From the NCBI GenBank assembly GCA_050015355.1, contig JBEKBO010000021.1:1-46234 (forward strand): a stretch of 46,234 bases of DNA, read 5' to 3'. Numbering within the stretch: the stretch's first letter is position 1; every line of letters begins with the position of its first letter. This document shows, piece after piece, positions 1-7,091 of the stretch. Source of the stretch: CAWBRT01 sp050015355 (lineage in GTDB: Bacteria; Acidobacteriota; Terriglobia; Terriglobales; Acidobacteriaceae). The translations under genes were made by a program, and so were the position numbers. A model generated the notes under the pieces. It was not told where the DNA came from, made no database searches, and worked only from the letters and a program-made list of their open reading frames with translations.

Positions 1-2
1 TC

Positions 3-1580
3 CCGCCGAGCAGCCCCACAAGAGATGTGTTCCGTATGACCAGGGTGGCACTCCACGCCGCGGGATTTGCACAAGAACCTGTTATGGCCGGGACGGAAGA
101 TCGTTTTACAAAAGGTCTTTTTGGCGATCTGAGTGGTGTATCCGCCTCCCCGAAGTTGTTCGTTCAGAACATCACGTCAGAGGGACAGATCGTATTGGAC
201 GGCGGCTACTCGCTTGGGCTTGAACCAAAAGCGGAACTGAAGAAGGTCGAGAAGTCGCGCGGCTCTGAGGTTAGAGTGCGCATCGTGGCGGTGAACGGGC
301 TCAGCAGCAGCGTGGCTGAACCTTTGAATAAGGCAGATCTGGCATCTATCAAGAAGCTGGATGCTTTCGATGTCGATCGCTGGTCCTTTCCTGGCGGAGC
401 AAAGCTCTCCGTTTGGCTTCCGCCGTCCAACCTGCCGCTAAGTGAGGTTCAGAAGGCTGCGGTGGAATTTGGCAAACTGAAGCAAGACTTAGCGATCAAG
501 TGGGTGGATGATCCTACCGAGGCGACTCCTACCCACATCATCAGTTGGACGGGAAGAATATGGCAGTTGCAGACCCCGACGACGACCGTGGAACTGTCGG
601 CTCTAAGTGCGAAGTCGGTTGCGGCACATCTGAAAGCCGACAAGTCGTCCGAGATTCGGCTGTTCCTCTTTCTGCCTCCTCCTGTTGAATTAAAAAACAA
701 GCTACCCCTGGGACCCGGCTCCGAAAACAGCGCCATCGATGTGGCAACGAGCCCAAGCAAAGGTAAGTATTGGTTGGTGGGAAGATTCTCAGGCGAGGCA
801 GTAGAGTATTCATGGGTGCGACCGAACACTACTCGCGCTGGGGCTGAATCTGAAGATCTCCCGCTGCTGGTGCGCAGTGAGTGGTTGAAGATGGGAACGG
901 CTAATGACAACCGCATTTCTGAGAAGCTAGTCGACCATCTTCAGGGCATTGGCAGGGTGGTGGGTTGGATGACTCTTGCCTCGCCGCCTGACGACGCTGG
1001 CTTCCCATACGCGCTCGCACTTAGGGACTCCGATACCGGTGCTTGGATTACAGGCTCGGAATTGGAAACCGCGCAGGGTGCCGATAGCGAGAAGTCATCG
1101 CGCATTGCGACGCCGATCGTGAAGGGCGGACAGCATCTCGAGATCGTCTTGAAAGCCGACCTGAACAAGCTCAAAGGATTCCAGCAGCCTCGTAAGGTCT
1201 ACGTTTTTGGTATCGACTCGTTCGGCGGGTGCATGCTGTTCTTCCCGAGAGGGGCGGATGACCAGCGAAATCTCATACCAACCAGGAATGCCGATGAAAC
1301 GTATGATAGGGAAATCCCAGTGCGAAAAATCACTGTCGCAAAACCCTGGGGAGTAGATAGCTACATTATGCTCACGACCGAGCGGCCGATCGGCGACTTG
1401 ACCGTGTTTGACTGTGAGGCGGTTCGGACTCGAGGGGCGGGTGCTGTTAGGGACACGCAGAATCCCCTGACCGACCTTCTACGTCGCAATGGCAGCACCA
1501 CCAGAGGGTGGGATGATGCGACCCCCGCAACTTGGTCCATCCAGCGTTTGCCGGTGCGAAGTATTCCGCCCGGTAACTAA
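3..1580 (+). CDS. C-terminal part of a probable caspase-family / DUF4384 protein (5' truncated by window edge)
   Basis: The frame is open to the first bases of the window, and the GTG at 27 has no ribosome binding site, so this is probably the 3' part of a longer gene. The first visible residues, ending in a 'RFTKGLFGD' segment, resemble the tail of bacterial caspase-like (peptidase C14) domains. A beta-rich segment with 'VLDGGYSLGLEPKAEL' follows. Near the C-terminus 'VYVFGIDSFGGCMLFFP' and 'AKPWGVDSYIMLTTERP' fit the DUF4384 pattern seen in caspase-like and surface proteins. No membrane segment is visible. The catalytic His/Cys would lie upstream of the window, so a protease role is inference. 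The next gene on the same strand is a CHAT protein, another caspase-clan fold, which supports the reading. Alternatively it is an unrelated DUF4384 protein. Confidence 0.55.
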   Translation, partial: PPSSPTRDVFRMTRVALHAAGFAQEPVMAGTEDRFTKGLFGDLSGVSASPKLFVQNITSEGQIVLDGGYSLGLEPKAELKKVEKSRGSEVRVRIVAVNGLSSSVAEPLNKADLASIKKLDAFDVDRWSFPGGAKLSVWLPPSNLPLSEVQKAAVEFGKLKQDLAIKWVDDPTEATPTHIISWTGRIWQLQTPTTTVELSALSAKSVAAHLKADKSSEIRLFLFLPPPVELKNKLPLGPGSENSAIDVATSPSKGKYWLVGRFSGEAVEYSWVRPNTTRAGAESEDLPLLVRSEWLKMGTANDNRISEKLVDHLQGIGRVVGWMTLASPPDDAGFPYALALRDSDTGAWITGSELETAQGADSEKSSRIATPIVKGGQHLEIVLKADLNKLKGFQQPRKVYVFGIDSFGGCMLFFPRGADDQRNLIPTRNADETYDREIPVRKITVAKPWGVDSYIMLTTERPIGDLTVFDCEAVRTRGAGAVRDTQNPLTDLLRRNGSTTRGWDDATPATWSIQRLPVRSIPPGN

Positions 1581-1603
1581 TAGTAAGGCTGCTAGGAAAT
1601 GCT

Positions 1604-1737
1604 TAGAGCTTGTTTCATAAACCGTAACAGAGGGATTGGCGAATCCCCTCGGGGGCTAAAGCCCGCATTCTTGTTGGTTCTGGACGGCGCGGCTAAAGCC
1701 GCGCCCCTTCAAAGAACTATTTATGAAACAGGCTCTA
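1604..1737. repeat. MITE-like element with ~17-bp terminal inverted repeats
   Basis: The ends form an inverted repeat: TAGAGCTTGTTTCATAA at the left and TTATGAAACAGGCTCTA at the right, with one mismatch. Inside are two hairpins that share a GGCTAAAGCC core, GGGCTAAAGCCC at 1653-1664 and GGCGCGGCTAAAGCCGCGCC at 1686-1705. There is no ORF. It fills most of the gap between the caspase-like and CHAT genes. The form suggests a small non-autonomous mobile or REP-like element. No clear target-site duplication was seen. Confidence 0.6.
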
Positions 1738-1799
1738 GGGAAATAGCGACTAGCAAGCGGAGTTATTGAGTTTGCGCGATCGATTTGTGGAGAATCGGG

Positions 1800-4775
1800 A
1801 TGTCTGATAGGTGGATGGTCTGGGGGCATTTCTACTCCAACACGCACAACCACGGGGCGTGTCTGGGACCCCGCTTGAGCCCTGCGTTCAGTATTGTTTT
1901 CCTTATCCTGGCCTTTACCACGTCAGTTTCCGCCGCAGCACAATCCCCGCGAACCCAAGGTGTGGCATCCGGCCCAACAAAAATGCAGTACCCCGCCAAA
2001 TTAGAACCGCGCAGGGCCGTGGAGCGGAAACTTGCGGGCGGGCAGGCGGACGAGTTTACCATTGACGTTCAGGCTGGCCAGTTTTTGCGTGTCGTTGCCG
2101 AGCAGAAGGGAATCGATGTTGTCGTCTCCATTATCGATCCGGATGGCAAGACGCTGGTTGCAGCAGATCGTTCGAACGGGAGCTTTGGCCCGGAAGCAGC
2201 TTCGATAATCGCCAACATCGGCGGTACTTACCGCGTGCGGGTGGCGGCGGTCGAAATGACTCCGCCGGCCGCCACATATGTCCTAAACGTAACCGACTTA
2301 AGACCAGTCACCCCGCAGGATTCGACGCGTATTTCCGCTGAACGGGAGCTGTTTGAAGCAGCCGTCGCCCTTCACGGCGATCTCACCTCTAAGAAGCGCG
2401 CTATAACCCTGCTTCACACTTCGGCCAATCTGTGGCAGCTTCTGCGGGACCGACGTGAGGAAGAGACTTGCCTGCACCTGCTCGGCTATACCCATTATTG
2501 GCTAAGTGAAAGTCAGATGGCGCTGGAATACCTCGAACAGGCATTGGCCATATCGCGTGAGATCCGTGACCGCGTTGGCGAAGGCACTAACCTCAATTAC
2601 ATCGGTCTAGTCTACTGGGCTCTGGGCGACTATAGGAAAGCGCTTGAGTATTACGATCTCGCGTTGCCGATAGAACGCGAAACAGGTAACCGGAGAATGG
2701 AGGGCACGACACTCAGCAACATAGGTCTCGTGTACTACTATTTGGGTAAGTCTCATAAGGCACTGAGCTACTATCATAAGGCGCTACTTATTGAGCGAGC
2801 CGTTGGCGATCGCATTATGGAGATCAAGACGCTCAGCAACATAGGTTGGGCGTACAGCGCATTAAACGATAAGAAAAAGGCTCTGGAATACTATCACCAG
2901 GTGCTGCCGCTTGCACGAGGAGCGCAAGACCAATTCGACGAGGGCAGAACGCTTTCCTACATCGGCCAGATCTATAGCGACTTGGGCGAAACGGAAAAAG
3001 CTTTGGAGTATTATCAACAGGCGCTGCCGATTGAACGTGAGATGGGAGACCAGTTCGGAGAGGCCAAAACCCTCGGACGGCTAATGTATGTGCTGGAGCA
3101 AGCCAGGAACTTTCCCTTGGCCATATTTTTTGGCAAGCAGGCTGTGAACAGCTATCAGCAACTACGCCGTAACATCCAGGATCTGCAAAAGGAAGTGCAA
3201 AGTAGCTACCTTGGCATTATTGTCAGCACCTATCGCCAATTGGCCGATCTGCTGTTAGTCGAAGGCCGCCTGCCCGAGGCCGAGCAGGTGCTGGGCATGC
3301 TGAAGGAACAGGAATTCAAAGAGTTTACCCGCGGCGCGGCTGCCACGCCTGGCAGCGGTCATGTGGCGCCGCTAACCACCAACGAGCAGCACGCCGAAAG
3401 CATTCTGGTGCAGGCGCTAGAATGGCAGGGGCTGCGCCGCAACGCAAACCGCACCGCCGAGCAGCAGTCGCGCTATAAAGAACTCTCCGCCGCACTCGAC
3501 ATTAATAATACCGCCATGAGTGGTTACTGGCAGGCCTTGCAAGCGGTGCTGCCCGCACGCCATGCGCGCCAACCGAAGCCTGAGGCCTCCGCCGCGCAAG
3601 AACTTTTAAAGGGACTTCCCGCCGGCACCCTCGTCATCTACACGTTGGTGCTCGACGACAAGCTTGAATTGATCGTCGTCCGCCCCGAGATTATGGTACA
3701 CAAGACCGTAGCACTCAAGCGCGAAGAACTTGTTGCCATCGTCCGGCAGTTCCGCGAAGCCATCAGCCGTCGTGAGCAGGGCGAAGCGCTGCTTGTACCC
3801 GCGCGCAAGTTGTACGATGCGCTAGTTGCCCCGATCGCAGCGGAACTCGACGCCCTGCAAGCTAAAATCGGTCGCGAAAAAGAAATTACCATAGCCTGGT
3901 CCCTGGACGGAATTCTGCGCTATGTGCCTATCAACGCTCTTTACGATGGCAGGCGCTTTCTTATCGAACGTTTTACGAACGTAATCTTCACTCCGGCGAA
4001 CACGAATCACCTCCAGGAGCGACCGAATATCGCTGCCTGGAAGGCTCTAGCGCTCGGGGTCTCCAAGCAGTACGAATCGAACTTGAATCTGTTGCCGACT
4101 GTACCAGACGAGTTACGCAAAATCGTGCGGGATCAGCAGGACGGCGAATCGCACGGGCCGCTCCCGGGACGCATCCTTCTGGACGACAGCTTTACCGAAC
4201 AGGAAATGGAGCGTCAGCTTGAGCAGGAGTATCCCCTGGTTCACATCGCCAGCCACTTTGTCCTCCAGCCAGACAGCAGTAAATCGTACCTGTTGCTGGG
4301 CGGCGAGGAACAGGGCGGCAAGGGATACCAGTTGCGGTTGAGCGAGATTCAGACACGCCAGAACCTGAGCTTCAGCGGAGCCGAGCTTTTGGCGCTATCG
4401 GCCTGTGAAACCGGCCTTTCCAACTCTACGGACGACGGCAAAGAAGTCGACAGCCTGGCTGAGATTGGGCGCTCCCGGGGAGCCCGGGCGGTGCTCGCCA
4501 CTCTGTGGTCGATCGATGACGCCAGTACCGGTAGTCTAATGGCTGACTTCTACCAGCGCTGGACAAGCACGCCGGGACTGGCCAAGGCCGAGGCACTCCG
4601 TCAGGCACAGCTTGCGTTGCTGAACTCTGGGCGAGCGCCGAACAAGGGTACTTCCGCCGAGCGCGGCTTTAGCCCAGACGGCAACATGCAAGCCGATCAA
4701 CATGGCAAGGGAAGCAAGAGTTATTCGCACCCCTACTATTGGGCGCCGTTCGTGCTGATGGGTAATTGGCAATAA
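1800..4775 (+). CDS. Exported TPR-CHAT domain protein (caspase-clan protease-like)
   Basis: A protein of about 991 residues. A hydrophobic stretch near residues 22-42 ending in 'SVSAAAQ' looks like a signal peptide. Residues ~74-164 resemble a bacterial pre-peptidase C-terminal (PPC) beta domain. Residues ~215-430 hold at least five tetratricopeptide repeats with an 'ALEYYxQALxIxRExGD' pattern. The C-terminal ~300 residues are a CHAT domain with the expected catalytic His in 'VHIASHF' (~815) and Cys in 'LSACETGLS' (~867), so it looks protease-competent. CHAT proteases cleave partner proteins, and TPRs usually recruit them; the target here is unknown. ATG 1800 is preferred because GGAGA lies 6 nt upstream; a TTG at 1785 is the only earlier in-frame option. 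It follows the caspase-like gene on the same strand, separated by a MITE-like element. Predicted export is unusual for a CHAT protein. Confidence 0.88.
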   Translation: MSDRWMVWGHFYSNTHNHGACLGPRLSPAFSIVFLILAFTTSVSAAAQSPRTQGVASGPTKMQYPAKLEPRRAVERKLAGGQADEFTIDVQAGQFLRVVAEQKGIDVVVSIIDPDGKTLVAADRSNGSFGPEAASIIANIGGTYRVRVAAVEMTPPAATYVLNVTDLRPVTPQDSTRISAERELFEAAVALHGDLTSKKRAITLLHTSANLWQLLRDRREEETCLHLLGYTHYWLSESQMALEYLEQALAISREIRDRVGEGTNLNYIGLVYWALGDYRKALEYYDLALPIERETGNRRMEGTTLSNIGLVYYYLGKSHKALSYYHKALLIERAVGDRIMEIKTLSNIGWAYSALNDKKKALEYYHQVLPLARGAQDQFDEGRTLSYIGQIYSDLGETEKALEYYQQALPIEREMGDQFGEAKTLGRLMYVLEQARNFPLAIFFGKQAVNSYQQLRRNIQDLQKEVQSSYLGIIVSTYRQLADLLLVEGRLPEAEQVLGMLKEQEFKEFTRGAAATPGSGHVAPLTTNEQHAESILVQALEWQGLRRNANRTAEQQSRYKELSAALDINNTAMSGYWQALQAVLPARHARQPKPEASAAQELLKGLPAGTLVIYTLVLDDKLELIVVRPEIMVHKTVALKREELVAIVRQFREAISRREQGEALLVPARKLYDALVAPIAAELDALQAKIGREKEITIAWSLDGILRYVPINALYDGRRFLIERFTNVIFTPANTNHLQERPNIAAWKALALGVSKQYESNLNLLPTVPDELRKIVRDQQDGESHGPLPGRILLDDSFTEQEMERQLEQEYPLVHIASHFVLQPDSSKSYLLLGGEEQGGKGYQLRLSEIQTRQNLSFSGAELLALSACETGLSNSTDDGKEVDSLAEIGRSRGARAVLATLWSIDDASTGSLMADFYQRWTSTPGLAKAEALRQAQLALLNSGRAPNKGTSAERGFSPDGNMQADQHGKGSKSYSHPYYWAPFVLMGNWQ

Positions 4776-4790
4776 ACTGAAGCTGGAGCC

Positions 4791-4820
4791 AAAAAAGCAG
4801 GGCCGCTGACGCGCGGCCCT
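4791..4820 (-). terminator. Rho-independent terminator for the repeat-peptide gene
   Basis: Read on the minus strand, an 8-bp GC-rich stem (AGGGCCGC / GCGGCCCT) with a short loop is followed by a run of six T. It lies just past the stop of the minus-strand small gene. The hairpin could also act on the convergent CHAT transcript, but the plus side has no T tract. Confidence 0.75.
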
Positions 4821-4839
4821 ACTGGTTGAATCAATTGGC

Positions 4840-5067
4840 CTAAGTTAGGCTGGATGGTTTCGGCGCCGGCGGAGTGCCTTGAGTCAGGCTGAACGGCTTC
4901 GGTGCCGGCGGAGTGCCTTGAGTTAGGCTGAACGGTTTCGGTGCCGGCGGAGTGCCTTGAGTCAGGCTAGATGGTTTTGGTGCCGGAGGAGTGCCTTGCC
5001 CAACGGCGACCGCCGTTGCCCCCACAAGAAGCAGCGTCACAAGAAGCGCGAATACGTATCTCTTCAC
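4840..5067 (-). CDS. Small exported protein with four 13-residue proline-rich repeats
   Basis: A 75-residue protein. Residues 1-24 are a clear signal peptide: Lys-Arg after the start, a Leu/Val-rich core, then 'AVAVGQ'. The mature part is only four near-identical copies of GTPPAPKPxSLTQ, where x is F or S. The last copy ends at T because its Q codon is replaced by the stop. The GTG start at 5067 has a perfect AGGAGG 6 nt upstream, a plausible promoter stands just ahead and a terminator follows, so it looks like a real transcription unit. I recognise no family. A Pro/Lys-rich repeat of this kind suggests an extended, basic periplasmic or secreted peptide. It might bind the envelope or be a small effector, but no function can be assigned. 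It converges on the CHAT gene. Confidence 0.7.
   Translation of the reverse strand: MKRYVFALLVTLLLVGATAVAVGQGTPPAPKPSSLTQGTPPAPKPFSLTQGTPPAPKPFSLTQGTPPAPKPSSLT
4843..4995 (-). repeat. 39-bp tandem repeat, ~4 copies, within coding sequence
   Basis: Three full 39-bp units and a final 36-bp unit encode the GTPPAPKPxSLTQ peptide. Copies differ by only a few bases, so expansion looks recent or actively homogenised. Because 39 is a multiple of 3, copy-number change keeps the frame. Confidence 0.85.
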
Positions 5068-5072
5068 TTGGA

Positions 5073-5079
5073 CCCTCCT
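5073..5079 (-). promoter_or_regulatory. Strong ribosome binding site deciding a GTG start
   Basis: AGGAGGG on the minus strand lies about 6 nt before GTG 5067 and identifies that codon as the start of the repeat-peptide gene. Confidence 0.75.
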
Positions 5080-5084
5080 AATTG

Positions 5085-5114
5085 ATTCTAGTGAGAGTCT
5101 CTGCTTGTTGTCTA
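5085..5114 (-). promoter_or_regulatory. Candidate sigma-70 promoter of the repeat-peptide gene
   Basis: On the minus strand TAGACA (-35, 5/6 match) and TAGAAT (-10, 5/6 match) are separated by 18 nt. The expected start site leaves a leader of roughly 13-15 nt that holds the AGGAGG site. Found by eye only. Confidence 0.45.
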
Positions 5115-5286
5115 GAAGAAAACTGCTCAGGCGTTCACGGCCTCCGCGTTACGAAAGTAACGATGCTTCCGAAGAATAGCCCCACGCGCCGAGATCGGAT
5201 GTCACCATCTGCCATCATCCCATCCGCAAGTGCGCACTTCAGATTGGGGCGACTGCGGTGGCCAGCAAGCCTATTTGGTTCGAAGA

Positions 5287-6744
5287 TCAAGAACTTGGCA
5301 CGGGTTCAGTTGGCGCAAGAGTCGATCCGCAAAGCATTGCAATCACATCTGCAGCGTTGTAAGCCGTGCTCCCGTTTGGCGGCAGAAAGCGCGTGATTCC
5401 CACCAAGTCATCGCCGGCGGTGACAAGGCCTTCTTCATTATGGCCATCCTGACGTACTTGAGACTGGCCGATATTCGCCAGCAGAGCGTTGCAAATACAC
5501 TTCCTCCCCAGGGTCTTGTCCAGCGTTCCAGCCTTGCGGGCGTAGTTATTCTCCGGTTCCGCGGAGCATCTGTAAGCAATGGCGCCGTCGTCGGTGGTGT
5601 AGGCTTCGCGCAGATACCCAAGGTCGCAGAGGCGAACTCTTGCCAAGTACACCTGCGCCTCCGACCCCGAGCCCTCCAACTGTACGACCTTGAACGGGAA
5701 GCCCGTTGGCGAGCATAGAGGATCAGTGAACACCCTCGCTTCGCCGGCGGCGACCTTTTGCAAAATCGCCTGCTTGTAGTCATCCCGCAATCCCGACTCG
5801 ACACAGAGCGCAAACGCGGTGCCCACCTGCACCCCGGTGGCGCCAGCGGCCAGAGCTTCACGCACTTTTTCAGGAGTGCCATACCCCCCGGCAAGCCAGA
5901 ACGGGACGCCCAGTGCGCATAATGCATCGAGATCTACCCGGTCGCGTTCTCCGTAGATCGGTTCGCCCGTTTCGCTGAGTTGCAGCTTGCCTCGGGGCGG
6001 CGCATTGTGGCCACCGGCGGTGGGACCCTCGATGACCAACCCGTCGACCTTTCCATTGGCCTTTTTCAGCATAGTGACCGCGAGCGTATTTGAGGCGACG
6101 ATCGCAAGAAACTTTGGCCGCAACAGCGGCGGAAGCTCGTGTTCCATGAACTCCCGCGGAACAAAAGTCATGGTTGCGTCAGCCGCGTCAGGCGCACCCG
6201 CGACTTGCAGGGGGTAGGTTGCAGGCTCAAAATTGACAAAACGATCGAGAATGCCTGGAATCTTGAGGGGAATGCCGGCCCCCATAATTACGAAATCGAC
6301 GCCCGCGAGCATGGCGCCAAAAATAGAAGACAGATGCGGTAGCTGGATTTTCTCCAGATAGTTGATACCGACGGCATTGCCGTGTCCTTCGCGTGCTAGA
6401 AAGACCTCGACAAAGTTGGCCACGATGCAAAGCTCGTCGTATTCACGAGAATTATTTTTGGTCAACATGGGCACAGGTTTATATGGCGCATGCGCGGCTT
6501 TGCCGCCCGGAATGTGATATTTCCGCCATATCCGTTCCGCCGTCTCGGACAAAGGACAATGATCGAGACCCCGCCCCATGTGGCCGCCGGGGTCGCCGTC
6601 TTGCAATCGTCTTGCAAGGATGTGTGCCAGAGCGGTTCCAGAAACAACTCCCAGTTGACCGCGTTCGGAGACGGCGCGCGCAAGTCGCCAGTTGGAGACG
6701 CCCGCGCCCATCCCGCCTTGGATGATTAATGGATGATGGCTCAT
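5287..6744 (-). CDS. Nitronate monooxygenase / 2-nitropropane dioxygenase family flavoenzyme
   Basis: A TIM-barrel FMN enzyme of about 485 residues. The N-terminus 'PLIIQGGMGAGVSNWRLA' is typical of the NMO/2-nitropropane dioxygenase/FabK group. The flavin and catalytic region 'IEGPTAGGHNAPP' (His near residue 246) and the phosphate-binding segments 'WLAGGYGTPEKV' and 'ATGVQVGTAFALC' are present. It is longer than a classic NMO (~320-380 aa). The extra C-terminal part has several Cys ('RCSAEP', 'GRKCICNALLANIG') and could hold a second site or a metal. Known relatives oxidise alkyl nitronates or reduce enoyl thioesters, so the substrate is open. ATG 6744 and GTG 6753 are both possible starts, neither with a clear ribosome binding site. 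It is divergent from glgP. Confidence 0.85.
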   Translation of the reverse strand: MSHHPLIIQGGMGAGVSNWRLARAVSERGQLGVVSGTALAHILARRLQDGDPGGHMGRGLDHCPLSETAERIWRKYHIPGGKAAHAPYKPVPMLTKNNSREYDELCIVANFVEVFLAREGHGNAVGINYLEKIQLPHLSSIFGAMLAGVDFVIMGAGIPLKIPGILDRFVNFEPATYPLQVAGAPDAADATMTFVPREFMEHELPPLLRPKFLAIVASNTLAVTMLKKANGKVDGLVIEGPTAGGHNAPPRGKLQLSETGEPIYGERDRVDLDALCALGVPFWLAGGYGTPEKVREALAAGATGVQVGTAFALCVESGLRDDYKQAILQKVAAGEARVFTDPLCSPTGFPFKVVQLEGSGSEAQVYLARVRLCDLGYLREAYTTDDGAIAYRCSAEPENNYARKAGTLDKTLGRKCICNALLANIGQSQVRQDGHNEEGLVTAGDDLVGITRFLPPNGSTAYNAADVIAMLCGSTLAPTEPVPSS

Positions 6745-7091
6745 TGAATACACATAGGTTAACCCACGGAGGAGTTGATGTTAGTGTCACACTTTCGTAA
6801 AAGTTCCGGGCCGCGAGCCCTACTTTGCGTAGGGGCACAAAAGTGCCTAATTGCTGCCGCCGGTCATTCTAAGGATAACGTCGGCAAGATTATTTTTCGA
6901 GCGGTTTTTATGCTACATCAGCGACAATTACCCGCACCCCACGCTGCTCCGGGTTCAGCGCGCATCTTGCGCCGACTGGCGGCTAGCTCGAGCCCCCATA
7001 CTCCCCCTTCAGGAAGATTTAACCTCTGCATCACAAGAGTGGCGTAACCTGATGGATTCGAAGATTCGGTGCGGAACAAATCCGGAGGAGC
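6745..7091. other. Divergent intergenic region
   Basis: About 350 bp between the divergent flavoenzyme and glgP genes. It must carry promoters for both directions. I saw no convincing -35/-10 pair, riboswitch or operator. The only clear signal is GGAGGAG at 7084-7090, the ribosome binding site of glgP. The short ORFs here look like chance. Confidence 0.5.

Noticed and set aside
4843..4995. Possible CRISPR-like repeat array
   Set aside because: The 39-bp units are directly adjacent with no spacers and encode a continuous peptide behind a signal sequence.
5068..5286. Short plus-strand frames upstream of the flavoenzyme stop
   Set aside because: No ribosome binding site, no family features, and overlap with the promoter of the repeat-peptide gene.
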